64,000 bases of DNA from Schistosoma haematobium. Taxonomy: Eukaryota; Platyhelminthes; Trematoda; Strigeidida; Schistosomatidae. The stretch is from assembly GCF_000699445.3 (NCBI RefSeq), contig NC_067196.1:47967364-48031363 (forward strand), read 5' to 3'. Below the pieces are notes generated by a model. That model did not search any database and was not told where the DNA came from. It saw only the letters and a program-made list of their open reading frames with translations. A program made the translations under genes and the position numbers. Positions 49,150 to 61,900 of this stretch are shown here, piece by piece (positions within the stretch are counted from its first letter, which is position 1; each line of letters opens with the position of its first letter).

Positions 49150-49965
49150 CTAAGCATAACCATTGCACTTTTGCTTTGATAACGGAGTATATGTTTCATT
49201 TACGAAATCGGAATTACATTCATTTCTATTTAAACTGCTTGAATAATGAAGATATTTATCTTGACTGCAACTTATATTTCCACGTTTACCGGTATCATGT
49301 GTAGCTATAAAGTTATTTTGAACTGAATCTTTAAAATCATTTATTAGTAATTCATTCTTACATTCTGTATTACTGTTAGGAAACAAACTATCTGTGAGTA
49401 TATTTGCTGCATTTATATTGAAATATGTATTTGATGAAGAAAATGATGTGTACATTTTATATGATGAAGTTCTTGAAATCTGTGATATGTTATTATTCCC
49501 AGAAGTATTATTGTTACTTTTGGCAGTTAAACTAATATCATATGATTTAGGTAATAAACAGTATGCGAGATCATCATTAAGTGAATATGCTAAAGAACCA
49601 TTATCATTTTTTAACTGATCAATGTTCAGCTGTTCAATTCTTTTATTTGTCTGAAGATATGAATCAATAAAGTGATTAATTTCTACACAAATGGAACTAA
49701 AATCTGGTCTTTGGTCTGGATTACTATACCAACATGAAGTCATTATTTGATATATATCAGAAGGACATATATCTGGTGATGGTAAACGGTAACCTTTTTC
49801 TAGCATTGCAATTACAGCCTGATTTGTCCAATTCCAATAAGGTCTTTCACCTAAACTAAATAACTCCCAAGCGACGATACCAAATGACCATATATCACTG
49901 GCAAATGTGATTTTCCTGTACATTATAGCTTCTGGAGCCGTCCAGCGTATGGGAACTTTACCTCC
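49150..49965 (-). CDS. Eph receptor terminal exon: kinase C-lobe and tail
   Basis: Begins at [13 protein letters not shown] and runs 271 codons to a TAG stop. It contains the C-lobe landmarks [19 protein letters not shown], a CW pair and RPDF. The tail of about 170 residues is rich in Asn, Ser and Tyr (about ten tyrosines) and ends in NGYA. No SAM-like helical domain and no obvious PDZ-binding end can be seen, unlike vertebrate Eph receptors. Confidence 0.92.
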   Translation of the reverse strand, partial: GGKVPIRWTAPEAIMYRKITFASDIWSFGIVAWELFSLGERPYWNWTNQAVIAMLEKGYRLPSPDICPSDIYQIMTSCWYSNPDQRPDFSSICVEINHFIDSYLQTNKRIEQLNIDQLKNDNGSLAYSLNDDLAYCLLPKSYDISLTAKSNNNTSGNNNISQISRTSSYKMYTSFSSSNTYFNINAANILTDSLFPNSNTECKNELLINDFKDSVQNNFIATHDTGKRGNISCSQDKYLHYSSSLNRNECNSDFVNETYTPLSKQKCNGYA

Positions 49966-52900
49966 CTTGAAATAAGAAAATAAAAATCATTTCAGATAGT
50001 TGAGGTGAAATAAATTCAGATTAAAATGATTCATGATTTTTTATTTCATATTTGCAAAATTAATATCCGTTTAATTATAATTCGCAACTATCATCAGGTA
50101 TGACTTTAAGCAGAAATCAAACTACTGTTACAAAAGTCAGCAACTAACTACTTCATAGAATAGTCAAATTCAACAACAGTTAATGCGGATTATCCAAACT
50201 GAAAAACGTGTTCTAAATTTACAAATGATATTATACAGCTAAACATATAGAGTCATCTTCAATGTGTAACTTCATCCACTGTAATCTAACTTCAAGTAAT
50301 GTTAGACACATATGATGCAACACCAGACCTAGTAAGCTTCGCATTAGTTGGAAGAAAAGATTAGGCCAGTAATTCCCTATGAATAACTGCAGTAAAAACT
50401 AGTTGAAAGCCAACTTTCTCATTTTGGTAATTTTGTGATAATCAGTAAGTACATAGGGTTTGTATGTACTTACACAAGAAAAATATACATTCAGATGACT
50501 TTTGAGGTTGAGTGTTGACATTGCTGTTTCTAAGTTATTGAGTTCTCCGATGAAATTCAATACTCCTGCAACAAACCAATAATCAATTGTTTAATTTTCA
50601 TTTTAGATGAAACTATAAATAACAACCACTAATCGTATAGTTCAGAAATGTTCAAAACATTCGCTCTTCTGATGAAGTGATATTATCGCCTCAATCATCA
50701 AACGAAGACGTTTTACAATATAAATTGCTCAGTTGTAGAAAAAGTTGTTTAAATGATTCCTTCTCACTATAAACCATTCAATAAAAGTCGGGTTGCGTGA
50801 ATATGATTGACAAAAGTTAGTAGAAAGTTATACACCGCTTGTTCATTACGTACCATCCTGATACTTTTAGTTTTAACTGTCTCATATTTTCTTAGTCTTT
50901 CTTTAGGTGAAAGCGTCGACTAACAATTTACACTGTTTGAAAATCAAAGTTTTCATATAATCTTTACCCTATCCAAAAATCACACTTCCCAATTACTTCA
51001 AGAAGTGTAGTTTCATTACTACTCGTTTGGTAAATTGGTAACTTATATAGAATGACTTCGCTGCTTTTACTTATTTGGTTTATTCATATATATCAACTCT
51101 GAATATATCAAAAATGCATGGTTATAGATATAGTCTCCGTATATTGGTCTGTGATCTCCAAACAATTGAAGGAAGTTGGTAATTCAACTCATGATGGTTA
51201 TGAGGACATAAACATCAAACACGAAGTCAACTGGTAATGCATTACTATCATTAATAGTAAGCAAGTGGTTTGTCTGTCAGAAAACAGAATCTAAAGAAGA
51301 CTAGGATTTAGTTAAGATAATCAAGTTTCGAAAGATATCAATGCTCTTGTTAATAGAAACGATGATCCTAAAAATGTTTTAATTAGCTCACTATTATTAA
51401 TGTTAAAGTCAGCCTAAATAAGAAACAGAACTATGTAGTCAAAGCCCTGAGTCTACACCATAATACAGAAACGATTCTTCTATTTTCCTATCTACGAAAA
51501 TAAGGAGTTTTATAATTTACCGATTTATATTAAGATTGACTTAACAGACAAATGGTAACATTATCGTTCCAACAATTTTGGTATAGTCAAGACTATAAGT
51601 AGCTAGAAAAATTTATATTTAAGTATTATTTCATTTAAATCCACCACATTTGGATGAACTGCAACTGTATATGAAATTATGAATACTTCATATAGAACAG
51701 TTATAATGAAAGGATTTACTAAAAGATGTAAATTTCGTACATATCTTAACAGTTAAGATGGAAACTATTAGTTCAAAATTACTGTTTCAGCAGAAATATT
51801 TCCCAATCTATTATTTGATAAATGCCAAATAAGACTTACAGTGAACGTGTACGCATCTTCATCAGAATCTGAATTACATTTTCGCGTCAAACCAAAGTCA
51901 GACACCTTACAAATGTTAAACTTATCCACAAGTATATTACGGGCTGCCAAATCCTAAACCAGAAATGAAATAAATAGATACAGCTAGAATTCAATAGGCA
52001 ATGAAATTACTAAAAATAAATTAAATAAAATACGAATCTGTTTCAAGTGTGATTTCATAGTCTAAACTTAACAAACTGAACAATATTTTTTTAACAGCTG
52101 TTCATAATCAAAGATGGATGGTGGCTAGCGGTGGAATCCAGGACACACGTTTCGTCCTATTTAAGACTCTTCATCTGGATGTACATGCATCTCGGAGTTG
52201 ATGTTCACTCTGAGAATCGGACACAGTACCGTTGTCTTCAAATGCCATTGCGTTATTCACTTAACTACTAAGTCCTGATAGGCAATATCGAGGCAATACG
52301 CATAGTATGCACATATGCTAATAGGAGTATGATCGATTGCAGTCCTAAACATCATTGGAAAGATTCATGAGAATAAATACCAGGTGAATTTAAGCTTCAC
52401 TGCATTGCACAAGCAAATGGATATCTGGACTCAGTAACTAAGTGGATAACGCGATGCCGTTTGAGGCGAACTTTACTGGGTTCGAGTCCCAGAGTGAACA
52501 TTAACTCTCAGTTACAGGCACATCCAGATGACGAGTCCTAAATAAAAAGAAACCCGCGTCCTGGATTCCACTGCTAGTCACTATCCATCTTTGCTTGTTA
52601 ATTAAGGCAATATCGAGACAATACGCACAGTATGCACATATACCATTGAGAGACTGATCATTTTCAGTCCCAAACATCAGTGGGAAGATCAAAATAAACA
52701 ATACCGAATGAATTATTAATAATATTCCACATTTCATTTAAGAATCCCATTAGGATAATTATATAACTGCCTAAAGAATTAATTTTACGGAAATTTTTCT
52801 ATACTGACATCAATTAACATTTTTTTTGAATACTTTTACACTGATAAGTCTATTTTAACAATGAATGGTAATTAGTTTACAGATGCATTAAAATGAGAGA

Positions 52901-55900
52901 TTTAAGTAATAAGGACTAAATATTGGATAATTGAAACATTGTACTCTCAGAGTAAACTTAAATTTTTTTCCAGATTATTACAACATCAAACTCCTAAAAA
53001 TAATTATGACATTAAAGTATGCAGTACAAAATTAATAAACTGATAATTAGTTCAGTCAACTTACTCTATGAACAAAGTTAAGATGAGAAAGATAATTCAT
53101 ACCACATGCAACATCTCTCAACATATACAATAACTGTTCCATGGATAGTGTATTTCCGTTGCGCTAAAAAATCAAAGAAAGTAAAATAAACAACATTTAC
53201 AAAACTTTCAGAAAGAATCAATTAATCTAATTAGATTTTACACTCATATCATACATAGATATTCTTGTGCTTCATTGATCAAAGTTACAAAACGTTTTTG
53301 GATAAAATAAATGAGTGTGTGTAATAATTGATTAAGTAATAAATAAATTCATGATTAGTGTTTCCAACTAAAAAAAACATTTTAATTATACATAACAATC
53401 TTCATTTATCTTCATTGTTGACAAGTGGGAATGAAACCAGTACCACACACTCATAAAACGATAAACCTATTAAACAAGAACAAAGTATTTTGTAAACTCC
53501 TGACTACAACAACAAGGAATGCAAAATTAATTGACGCGAAATTACAGAAACTGTTTGTAAGAATCAAGTTAATACAGACAATATAGTATTTCAACGTTTT
53601 TACGTGGCACTAGTAACTATGAATTCCATAGGATTAAGCATAACAATTGATATCATATATATATATATATTATATTATATTATATATACATTTGTACAGT
53701 GCATTACAGTTTCTCCTGAAACGTTGGCCAACTGGCAATGACAGTTTTGACTATATTGGCGACTTTGAGAATGTTTATAAATTTTATATAATTATTCCAC
53801 CCAAATCATTTCATGGAATTAGTTGAGTAAAATGATATCAAAGTAAAAATAGACAACGAGAAAATTGTTTGGTTCATTGAATAATCAATAAAAAAATAAC
53901 AGTTGATATTAGTTTAACCAAGCGACATGAATAACATTTAGAAATTCTCATACATGAATCACATCAGAACAACTGGTTAATTGTACAACCTGCATTAGAG
54001 TGGAACCTCCCACGATAAACCTGTCTGATCATTTGAGACATCAAATGCAGTAAAAACTGCACTGATTAATTGTTAATTATTATCAGTAAGTGAGTTTGTG
54101 GAGATTATAGTAATTTTAAGGTAGAATTCGTGAGTCGACTAAAGCTAGACCGCCATGGAAAACCTGGAAGCACTGGAAGGCCGTCTCGTCCTATTATGGG
54201 TCTCCTCAGAAGTGCAAATCCACGATCCTGAACACGGGATTCTAACCCGGGATCTTCACTCTCGCAGGTGAACACTTAATCTCTAGCCCACTGAGCCGGC
54301 ACCCAATGCCGTTAGTGTCTAACTTTAACCAGTCCACGAAATTGAGCCACTGTCCACTATTGTCTTCAGTGAATAATTGTCTCACGATAGACACAGTTGA
54401 ATTCCACTGGTCACGGCTTCTCACTAGAACTCCAGGAAATACCTCTTGAAGCCAGTGACTAGTGAACACATGATGATTATTATCAGAATGGGAATCGTAG
54501 AGACTGCAGCAGTTTAATAGTTGAATTCGTGAGGTGGTTGTTGATGCGCAATGCTGAAGAGTTCCAAACTAGGACGAAACGGCCGTCCAATGCTACAAGG
54601 TTTTCCATGGTGGTCTAACTTTGATCGACTCATGAATTCAAGTAATCGTTAATTGGTTTTAATTACAAAGATTTAATCAGTTTAGACATAAATTTTCATC
54701 TTGTTACCCTGTCTTTTAAATACACGTAACAATAATATTTATGTAAACAAAAACCATAACCATATGAATATATTATAAAAGATGGTAGTTGATTGCAAGT
54801 CTATGAATCAGATGAAAATTTAGGGTAAAATAGTCATTTATATTCATTAGCTAATTCATTCAATTTATGTGTTTGGTTTTATGGTCATGATGATTGACTC
54901 ATTATTATTACTGATATTTTATGTGAATAAAACGTTCTTTTAGTTAAACTTTATATCATGAATAAAATTTCGCCTATCGTCATATAACACTTGGATTTCT
55001 GGCATTAATTACAATGTTAAATAATGTTGTTTCATTTAAATGTTTTAAAATTATACCATTCGGTAGATGAAAGTCGACAGCTACCAAAGTCCAAGTAACA
55101 AAGTCAATCGCATTCAGTTAAAGATTATCAAAATATATGAGTTGTGGTCGTTAGTGCAATCAAGGATGTGCGTCTTGTCAAATTCAGCATTCGTCAGCAA
55201 GATGTTACGAAGTTATTGAAAAGGCATTTTTGTTTCATAAATAAACATTTCAACAATATATTGAAAAATGCATTAAGTTTTTCCTAAGTTCTTAGACAAA
55301 ATGTTTTAAATAGGCTTTCTCATCTCTTATGAGTATTATCTAGAAAGTCTTTGGTACTGGTTTAAAAACTATTCGTGAATGATGACAGAAAAATTTGTTA
55401 CGAATTGAAGCGAAGAGATCCAGGTATTTGACGATTTATCTTATGGTCTGAAGTTGTAATTTGGCGAGCTTATCAATGCACGCTGTTGACAAATTGCAAA
55501 CTACATAGAAATACTTTTCCACTAATTCTTGACCCTGAGGAGTACATTAGGTAATATCTGTGGTAGAACTAAACTGATGACATATTATGAAAATATATCA
55601 ATATGTCTTTGAAATAACGAAAAATAGATGGATTGGGTCAAATAAGTGTAGGATCAGTGAGTTGGTGAGTCGATTTATTGATGTTGTATACTATAGACAA
55701 TTTCAGCAAGATGTATCTAGTCTTTATAGTATGATTCTTTAAGAATATATAAGAAAAATCTAAAGTTAATTTTATCACTTACAACTTCACTTAATATTCT
55801 TATATCTTGTCTTATATTTTAAAACATTCAACTTTAAAATCAATAATTTGTCTACAAAATGTAAATTGGAAAATTAGATTCAGAACAAGGGATGCATTTT

Positions 55901-58900
55901 CATCAGAATACTACTATGTGCAATAGCTTCTAGTGTCCATGCTAACGTACTTTAAGGAGATTCAGTAGATATGTGCTATGAATAAGCTTTCACTTTTCCT
56001 TCTATATGATTTCAAAAATGAATATTTTTTAAAAATCCCATCAATATCACATTCAATATTGGTGACGCAATGGCATTCTACCTATAGGCCACTGAACAAG
56101 TGTAATCTTATTGCCGAAGAAAGCCTGATAAAATAAATTATTCCTTTAATATCAACACTGACACTATATAGGAGAAAGAAATAATAGTTCAAAACCTAAC
56201 TGGTTTAGAAAAGTCGGTTAGAAATTCAGCAGGGATATAAAACGTTTGAAATGTTATACACGGTAAGACTAATAGTTTCAGAATGTTACGAAATTGATGA
56301 AAAACGGTATTAAGGAAGAAAAACTGAAGTGGTCTTAACAAGATTGTTTAGCTTACTGAGTGGCAGTTAACTTAAAACAGAAGAAACATTTGGAAGACAT
56401 AAATCGATACTTCAGATATTTAACCATAAAAGTTGATTACTGATTCATATCTAAGAATAAATACAAAGGAGATATGGAATTTCATCTATCCGTTTCCTAT
56501 TACTTCTAAAACGTTACGTAAACTGGAACAAATTGATCATTCTGTGAGCGATTTATATAACATTTTTCTAAGTTTTTCTGTGTTTTATTATGCTAATGAT
56601 GTAGTTCTTGTCTTTTGTGATATATCTATGTCTATAAAGAGAAACAATTGCATAAAATATCGATCATTTTTCCTCAGTATTTATTTTTATATATTGCGTA
56701 ACTTCTGATGATTCCCACAGGTTAATATATTACTTATATTCTCAAATGCACTTGTGTATAACACGTATATCATTTTTTTAAAATTGCATTGTACTATAGT
56801 TGGCTTTAGATATGTCATTCTGTTTGTATATTCATTAGTATTTAATCAATCAGATAAAAATCATAATCGTTTGATCAGTTTCTCGGTTATAAAGCCGAAA
56901 CTATATCACGTTACATTATTTGGGATCTGTTGGTCATTATATTATCAATGTTGTTATCCCATAGTAATTTAAACACTATTACATATATAAAATGTTTGTA
57001 ATTTAAACATTTTCCTCAACTAGCAACTCAGTTTTTTTAATCAATACAAAATTATTATTTCAATATAATTACAGAGAACTTATTGAGTATTGTTTTGTGA
57101 TAAACATCAATAATAAATGATAGATACTATAGAGTATATTCAGTGATGTAATGGGTTCTTATATCAATTAAGATCTATTCTAAAAAAAATCAAATGAAAC
57201 GAAGAAGGTTTAGAAAAGAAATAGAAAGACCGAACTTTTCTTTAACAATATTATTATAGATTTTTATAAAAATTATCTAAGGTTATTAGATTAAATAGCA
57301 CATTAAAAATCGATAAAAATTATTGATCATATTTATTGAAATCAATATTTGATCATTTCAATGTTTTCTTTATTATTATTATTATGAATTGATTTATTTT
57401 ATTATTTTATTAAGATGCATATTATTAATCAATAAATGTTTATTTGAATATATTCTTTATTGATAGTGGCTTATTTAAGAAGGAAAGAATAAAGGAAAAT
57501 ACTATTGATTTATTGATATTATGAATGGAATTATAATGAATATTCTGAAAAAGTCTATTTAACCAAGTCATTGATTACTTAATGTCAGTAATTTATTCTA
57601 AAGTAAATGGAATATATTGGATTCAATGACTGTTTTAAAATGTTTGTCGTCAAAATCAAGTGATATTCATTTTCAGCTTTACTTATTTATTGCCATGAAA
57701 TTTTAAGTCATTTTATTAGATCCCTTTTTATATCTTGTTTATTGAAAGGAATTTATTTGATTTATATTTGTAAACTGTGTTTAGAGTATATATCTTGATG
57801 TTTGTTATTCAAGAGAACGATAAGAGCTCTATGATCAAACCATCTAGCTTAGAGAATAAAACTCTACCAAAATCATCTACGTGAACTAGAAATCTCCATT
57901 GTTTTATAAAAACTATATCTTTTACACAGGGATTTATTTAGAAACACTTCAATTTTAACATTCCCCCCACTCGATTCGATTTCTTAATGTTGAAGCAATC
58001 GGTTAATATGTCCATAAGTAAATGAGTGTTTGATCTGAAAAATTGGGCTAAATTTATGATTACCCAATGAAAATATTAAAATTTTAAAGAATATTAGTGA
58101 TTAGTATAGGGTATATTAATTACTTACACGTAAATAATTATCCAGTGATCCATTTTCCATAAATTCAATAACTATCATTTTAGGTTCAGATTTAATGACT
58201 AATCCAATTAATTGAATAATATTTGGATGATCTAATTGACTTAATATATTAGCTTCTGTTAAAAAATCCTGACGAGTTTTTTCACTGACATCTGGATGTA
58301 ACATTTTTATTGCAACAAGTTGAACTTTATTTTCATCAGTAGTTATAAAATCACCAGCACATACTTTACCAAATTCACCTGTGTATATGGTAATTAAAAA
58401 AAAACAGTTATCATGAGAAAATAGTCTCAATAACTTCCGTTTGATGACCTTATATCTTACTATCAAATACAAAACTTTCAAAATGAACAAACTGTTAACG
58501 TTCATCAACCCGTAAACAATTCATGACAAAACAGAAATACATTAAAGTTCATGTGCTATGATTACAGTCAACCATTTAGTGATGTTCAAGCCCTTTTTAT
58601 CGCTTATAACGTTTAGTGTTATTATTATTAATGACTTTATTCAATATTATATTTTTGGTACAACATAGAATTCTCAGCACAAAGTATTTCAACTAGTTCC
58701 CTTTTTATTTAATGATCGGTCCTGACGACAAATATTGATTGATCACTAGTTAAATGTTAACAGTTCAGGAATCGACATCTGAATAATGTTCATTTTTTCT
58801 CAATTCGTATTGCCAGCAACCACAGTGTCACTGATTATACTTTTCTGCAACTTGTACAGAGAAAGGTCGTAAACGTTTTGCAAACGCGCCTGAATATTTT

Positions 58901-61900
58901 ATGCGATGAAAAGACACAAAAATGTTACATTGTTACAAGACGTACATTTTTTTACAAATTACAATAACTATGAAAATGTAAGGAAAATGTCATTGTTTGT
59001 TTTATGATGTGAGTATAGATTAATTTTTAATAGTAAATAAATGTTGATAAGAACTTGACAGAACTTGTGATGTTGAAAATTGAACGTTCTTAAATAACAA
59101 CATTATTGGACATTCAACATTAAAAGTAAAAATTAAAAGCACTCTGAAATTTACATAATTTTCAAACTTCATCAAGTTAACCATCCATACGCCTTAGAAT
59201 AACTATTGTCAATCTGTCAGAAGATATCTTTACAAATGGTCCTGAATATTTTCTTACTTAAAAAAGTTTCTTTACATCTGAATTCAAACTATGTACACAG
59301 TAACTTTGGGTATTTGAGGATGAGTCATTAAGATTGTTTCGAACCAACATTTGGTCTGACAAATATTATACACCAAAATAGTATTGTTTATAACAGTCTC
59401 AAGTTATACAGAGTCAATTAAAATAACTGCATATATAAGTACTAGTAACATTTTAGAACAGTACCGCTTTCAAAGTATTCAATTTTCTTAAATACTGAAG
59501 TGATTTTAAAACGTATTAGTTGTTAGTTCTAATAAGAGTAAGTTCATACGACATATTACTTCTTAAGGAGCTACACAGTGAGCAGACAAACATATCAATA
59601 AATAAAGTGTCTTGCCTGTACTATCAAATCACTTGGAAATAATTTCTAATTGCATTCAACATACCTTCCCCTATTGTACTTCTGATCATTATCCGACGTG
59701 GATCGATTTCTTTGTTTGTGTCTCGAACTGAAATGGGTGGTTGAGGAGAATCACACATGGTTGATTTTAATGGACTTGAATGGCCACTTGCTACTGTGGT
59801 ATCTGGAACTACAATCAGCATCAAATAAACATTTTAAATTAACTCTAGGGAAAATATTTAGATATGTTTTTTCAAGTAACGTTATTAGTTCATATTTGTT
59901 AGCCTTAAACTGAATATTACAACTACCAGTGGAAAAACTAAGGAAGCGTCTTGTCAAATATTTTGTTTAATATTTTAACGAATTGTCAACCAATCTTAGA
60001 AAACAAAATGTGTAGGAATGAATAAAATGTCTAAACTATTACAGATATATTTAGTTTTCTCAGGTAATTATTATACTTGTTCACAGTCGCTCTAACAGCA
60101 CACAGAACATCAATAATATACATTTTATATGAAGATAAAGTAAAAAATAATCCACAAAACTGATATATATACTAGAACACAGTTACAGTTAATACAGTGA
60201 ATTACTCAATGAAGCATGTAAGAAGTGTCGTAAATCCTGATTTCTATTTTAGAGATAATGCGATGAAGGGGAAACATTATCGATGTTCATTTAGAGACTT
60301 TCGTCCCATGGTAGATAGAAGTAAGTTTGTCATATCAAACAGTTTTAGAAAACAATAACAATTCAGCATTTCGGTTACTGGCAAGAATGTGCTAGATCTC
60401 AAAAATATTTTCAATTATTAAAAATCATACTACATCACTTTAAAAAATATTTAGCAGCTACTTTTCTATGGTACGATAAAGAAACCTTCACATTATTGAA
60501 GTTCATCTCAGTGGAGTATCAGATTTAGAAACTGTTATCAAGTCAAATATCTTAGGGTAAGTACATTCCTATCCGTTTAATCCATTCATAAAAGTTCTAT
60601 GAAATAATGTATTATTCCTCGTTCATATAATTTCGTTTTATTATAACGGTAAAAATGGTAAAATATTGTAATATTTTCCGCAAATTACTAAGAATATGAC
60701 AGACTAATATGAAGTCTAGTATTTTCTAGTCGACAGTCGATAATAAGAGTATGGTAAGTAATACTTTAAATTATTCTTACCATCAACGACTAATTATCAA
60801 ATTCATATTTGCTTTTTTAGATAAAGAAAGAAAAATTAGTATGACATGTTAGGAAGAAGAAAATATACTCTTGTCTGTATCAGTAACCTCTAATCTATAC
60901 AACCGATTGTCACAACATAAACATTTCCTATTTTTAAGCTTATCAGTTGAATAGGAAAGTCTAGGTTGACAGTGAATGAGAATTTATCAGATGTGGTATA
61001 CTTAATTAAAACGTTAGGCACATTCTTGTCTATTTTATAATAACCTTAAAGCTCAGAATCCCTGTACATTAATAATATGGTAACTATGAGGATTTATGAC
61101 AACAAACAATTAAATAGATAACAAAGTATGCTGAAAAGTTAAGTTGCATAGCGTTTTATAAAAAATTAAGTAGCAAGCGAAAATTAAGTTTATCAGTCTG
61201 TTTTTAATTTCCTATCTTCACGAGTTACCTAGGGAATTCGGAACAACACAAATAATTGATTTCAATCCCTTTTAACTATATTTATTTACTATTTACTAGT
61301 TAGTTGTTCTAACACCAACTTTCCGTTTATTCAGAGAAATTGTATCTTTAACCGTTACTCAGTTGAACATTATACCGATTCAGAAAACGTTTCTAAACAT
61401 TTAATAAAGGATATGACATATACCAACTATGAGAACTTCAAACAATCAGTCATCTATTCATCACTCAAATATTTCTAAGAGATAGATTCCATACATTTCT
61501 TTGAATTGAAATATTTAGTCTTCCAGAATGAAGATATCATAGCCAAAAGGTTTAAATATGAAAATAGGCTAAGGAGAGTTAAGTCTAGTCTTATTAGAAA
61601 ATCTTAAATAAAGTTTTAATATAAACTGTTTTCAACTATACATACAAACATTTAACTAAGTGTAAGTATGAGTTGAAAAAATTCACTTTCCGGAAATTAC
61701 AAAAGTAACAATACTTATTCTTGTCATAGTAAAGATGATATTAATTAGAACACTAATAATCTCACAAAATTAATACTATACCTTCAAGTTCCAAATCACA
61801 CGGTGTAGGCTTCTCTGTCATACCATTCATTGAATTTGAAACGAGAACAGTTTCCATTTGCCTGAAGATGAAGCCAAATTTTGAAAAGAATCTTGAAAAT

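Noticed and set aside
58116..58508. 130-codon frame starting at a Met upstream of the N-lobe exon
   Set aside because: The first 43 codons are intron read-through; the ACACAG acceptor at 58379-58380 restores the Eph nucleotide loop in frame with the previous exon.
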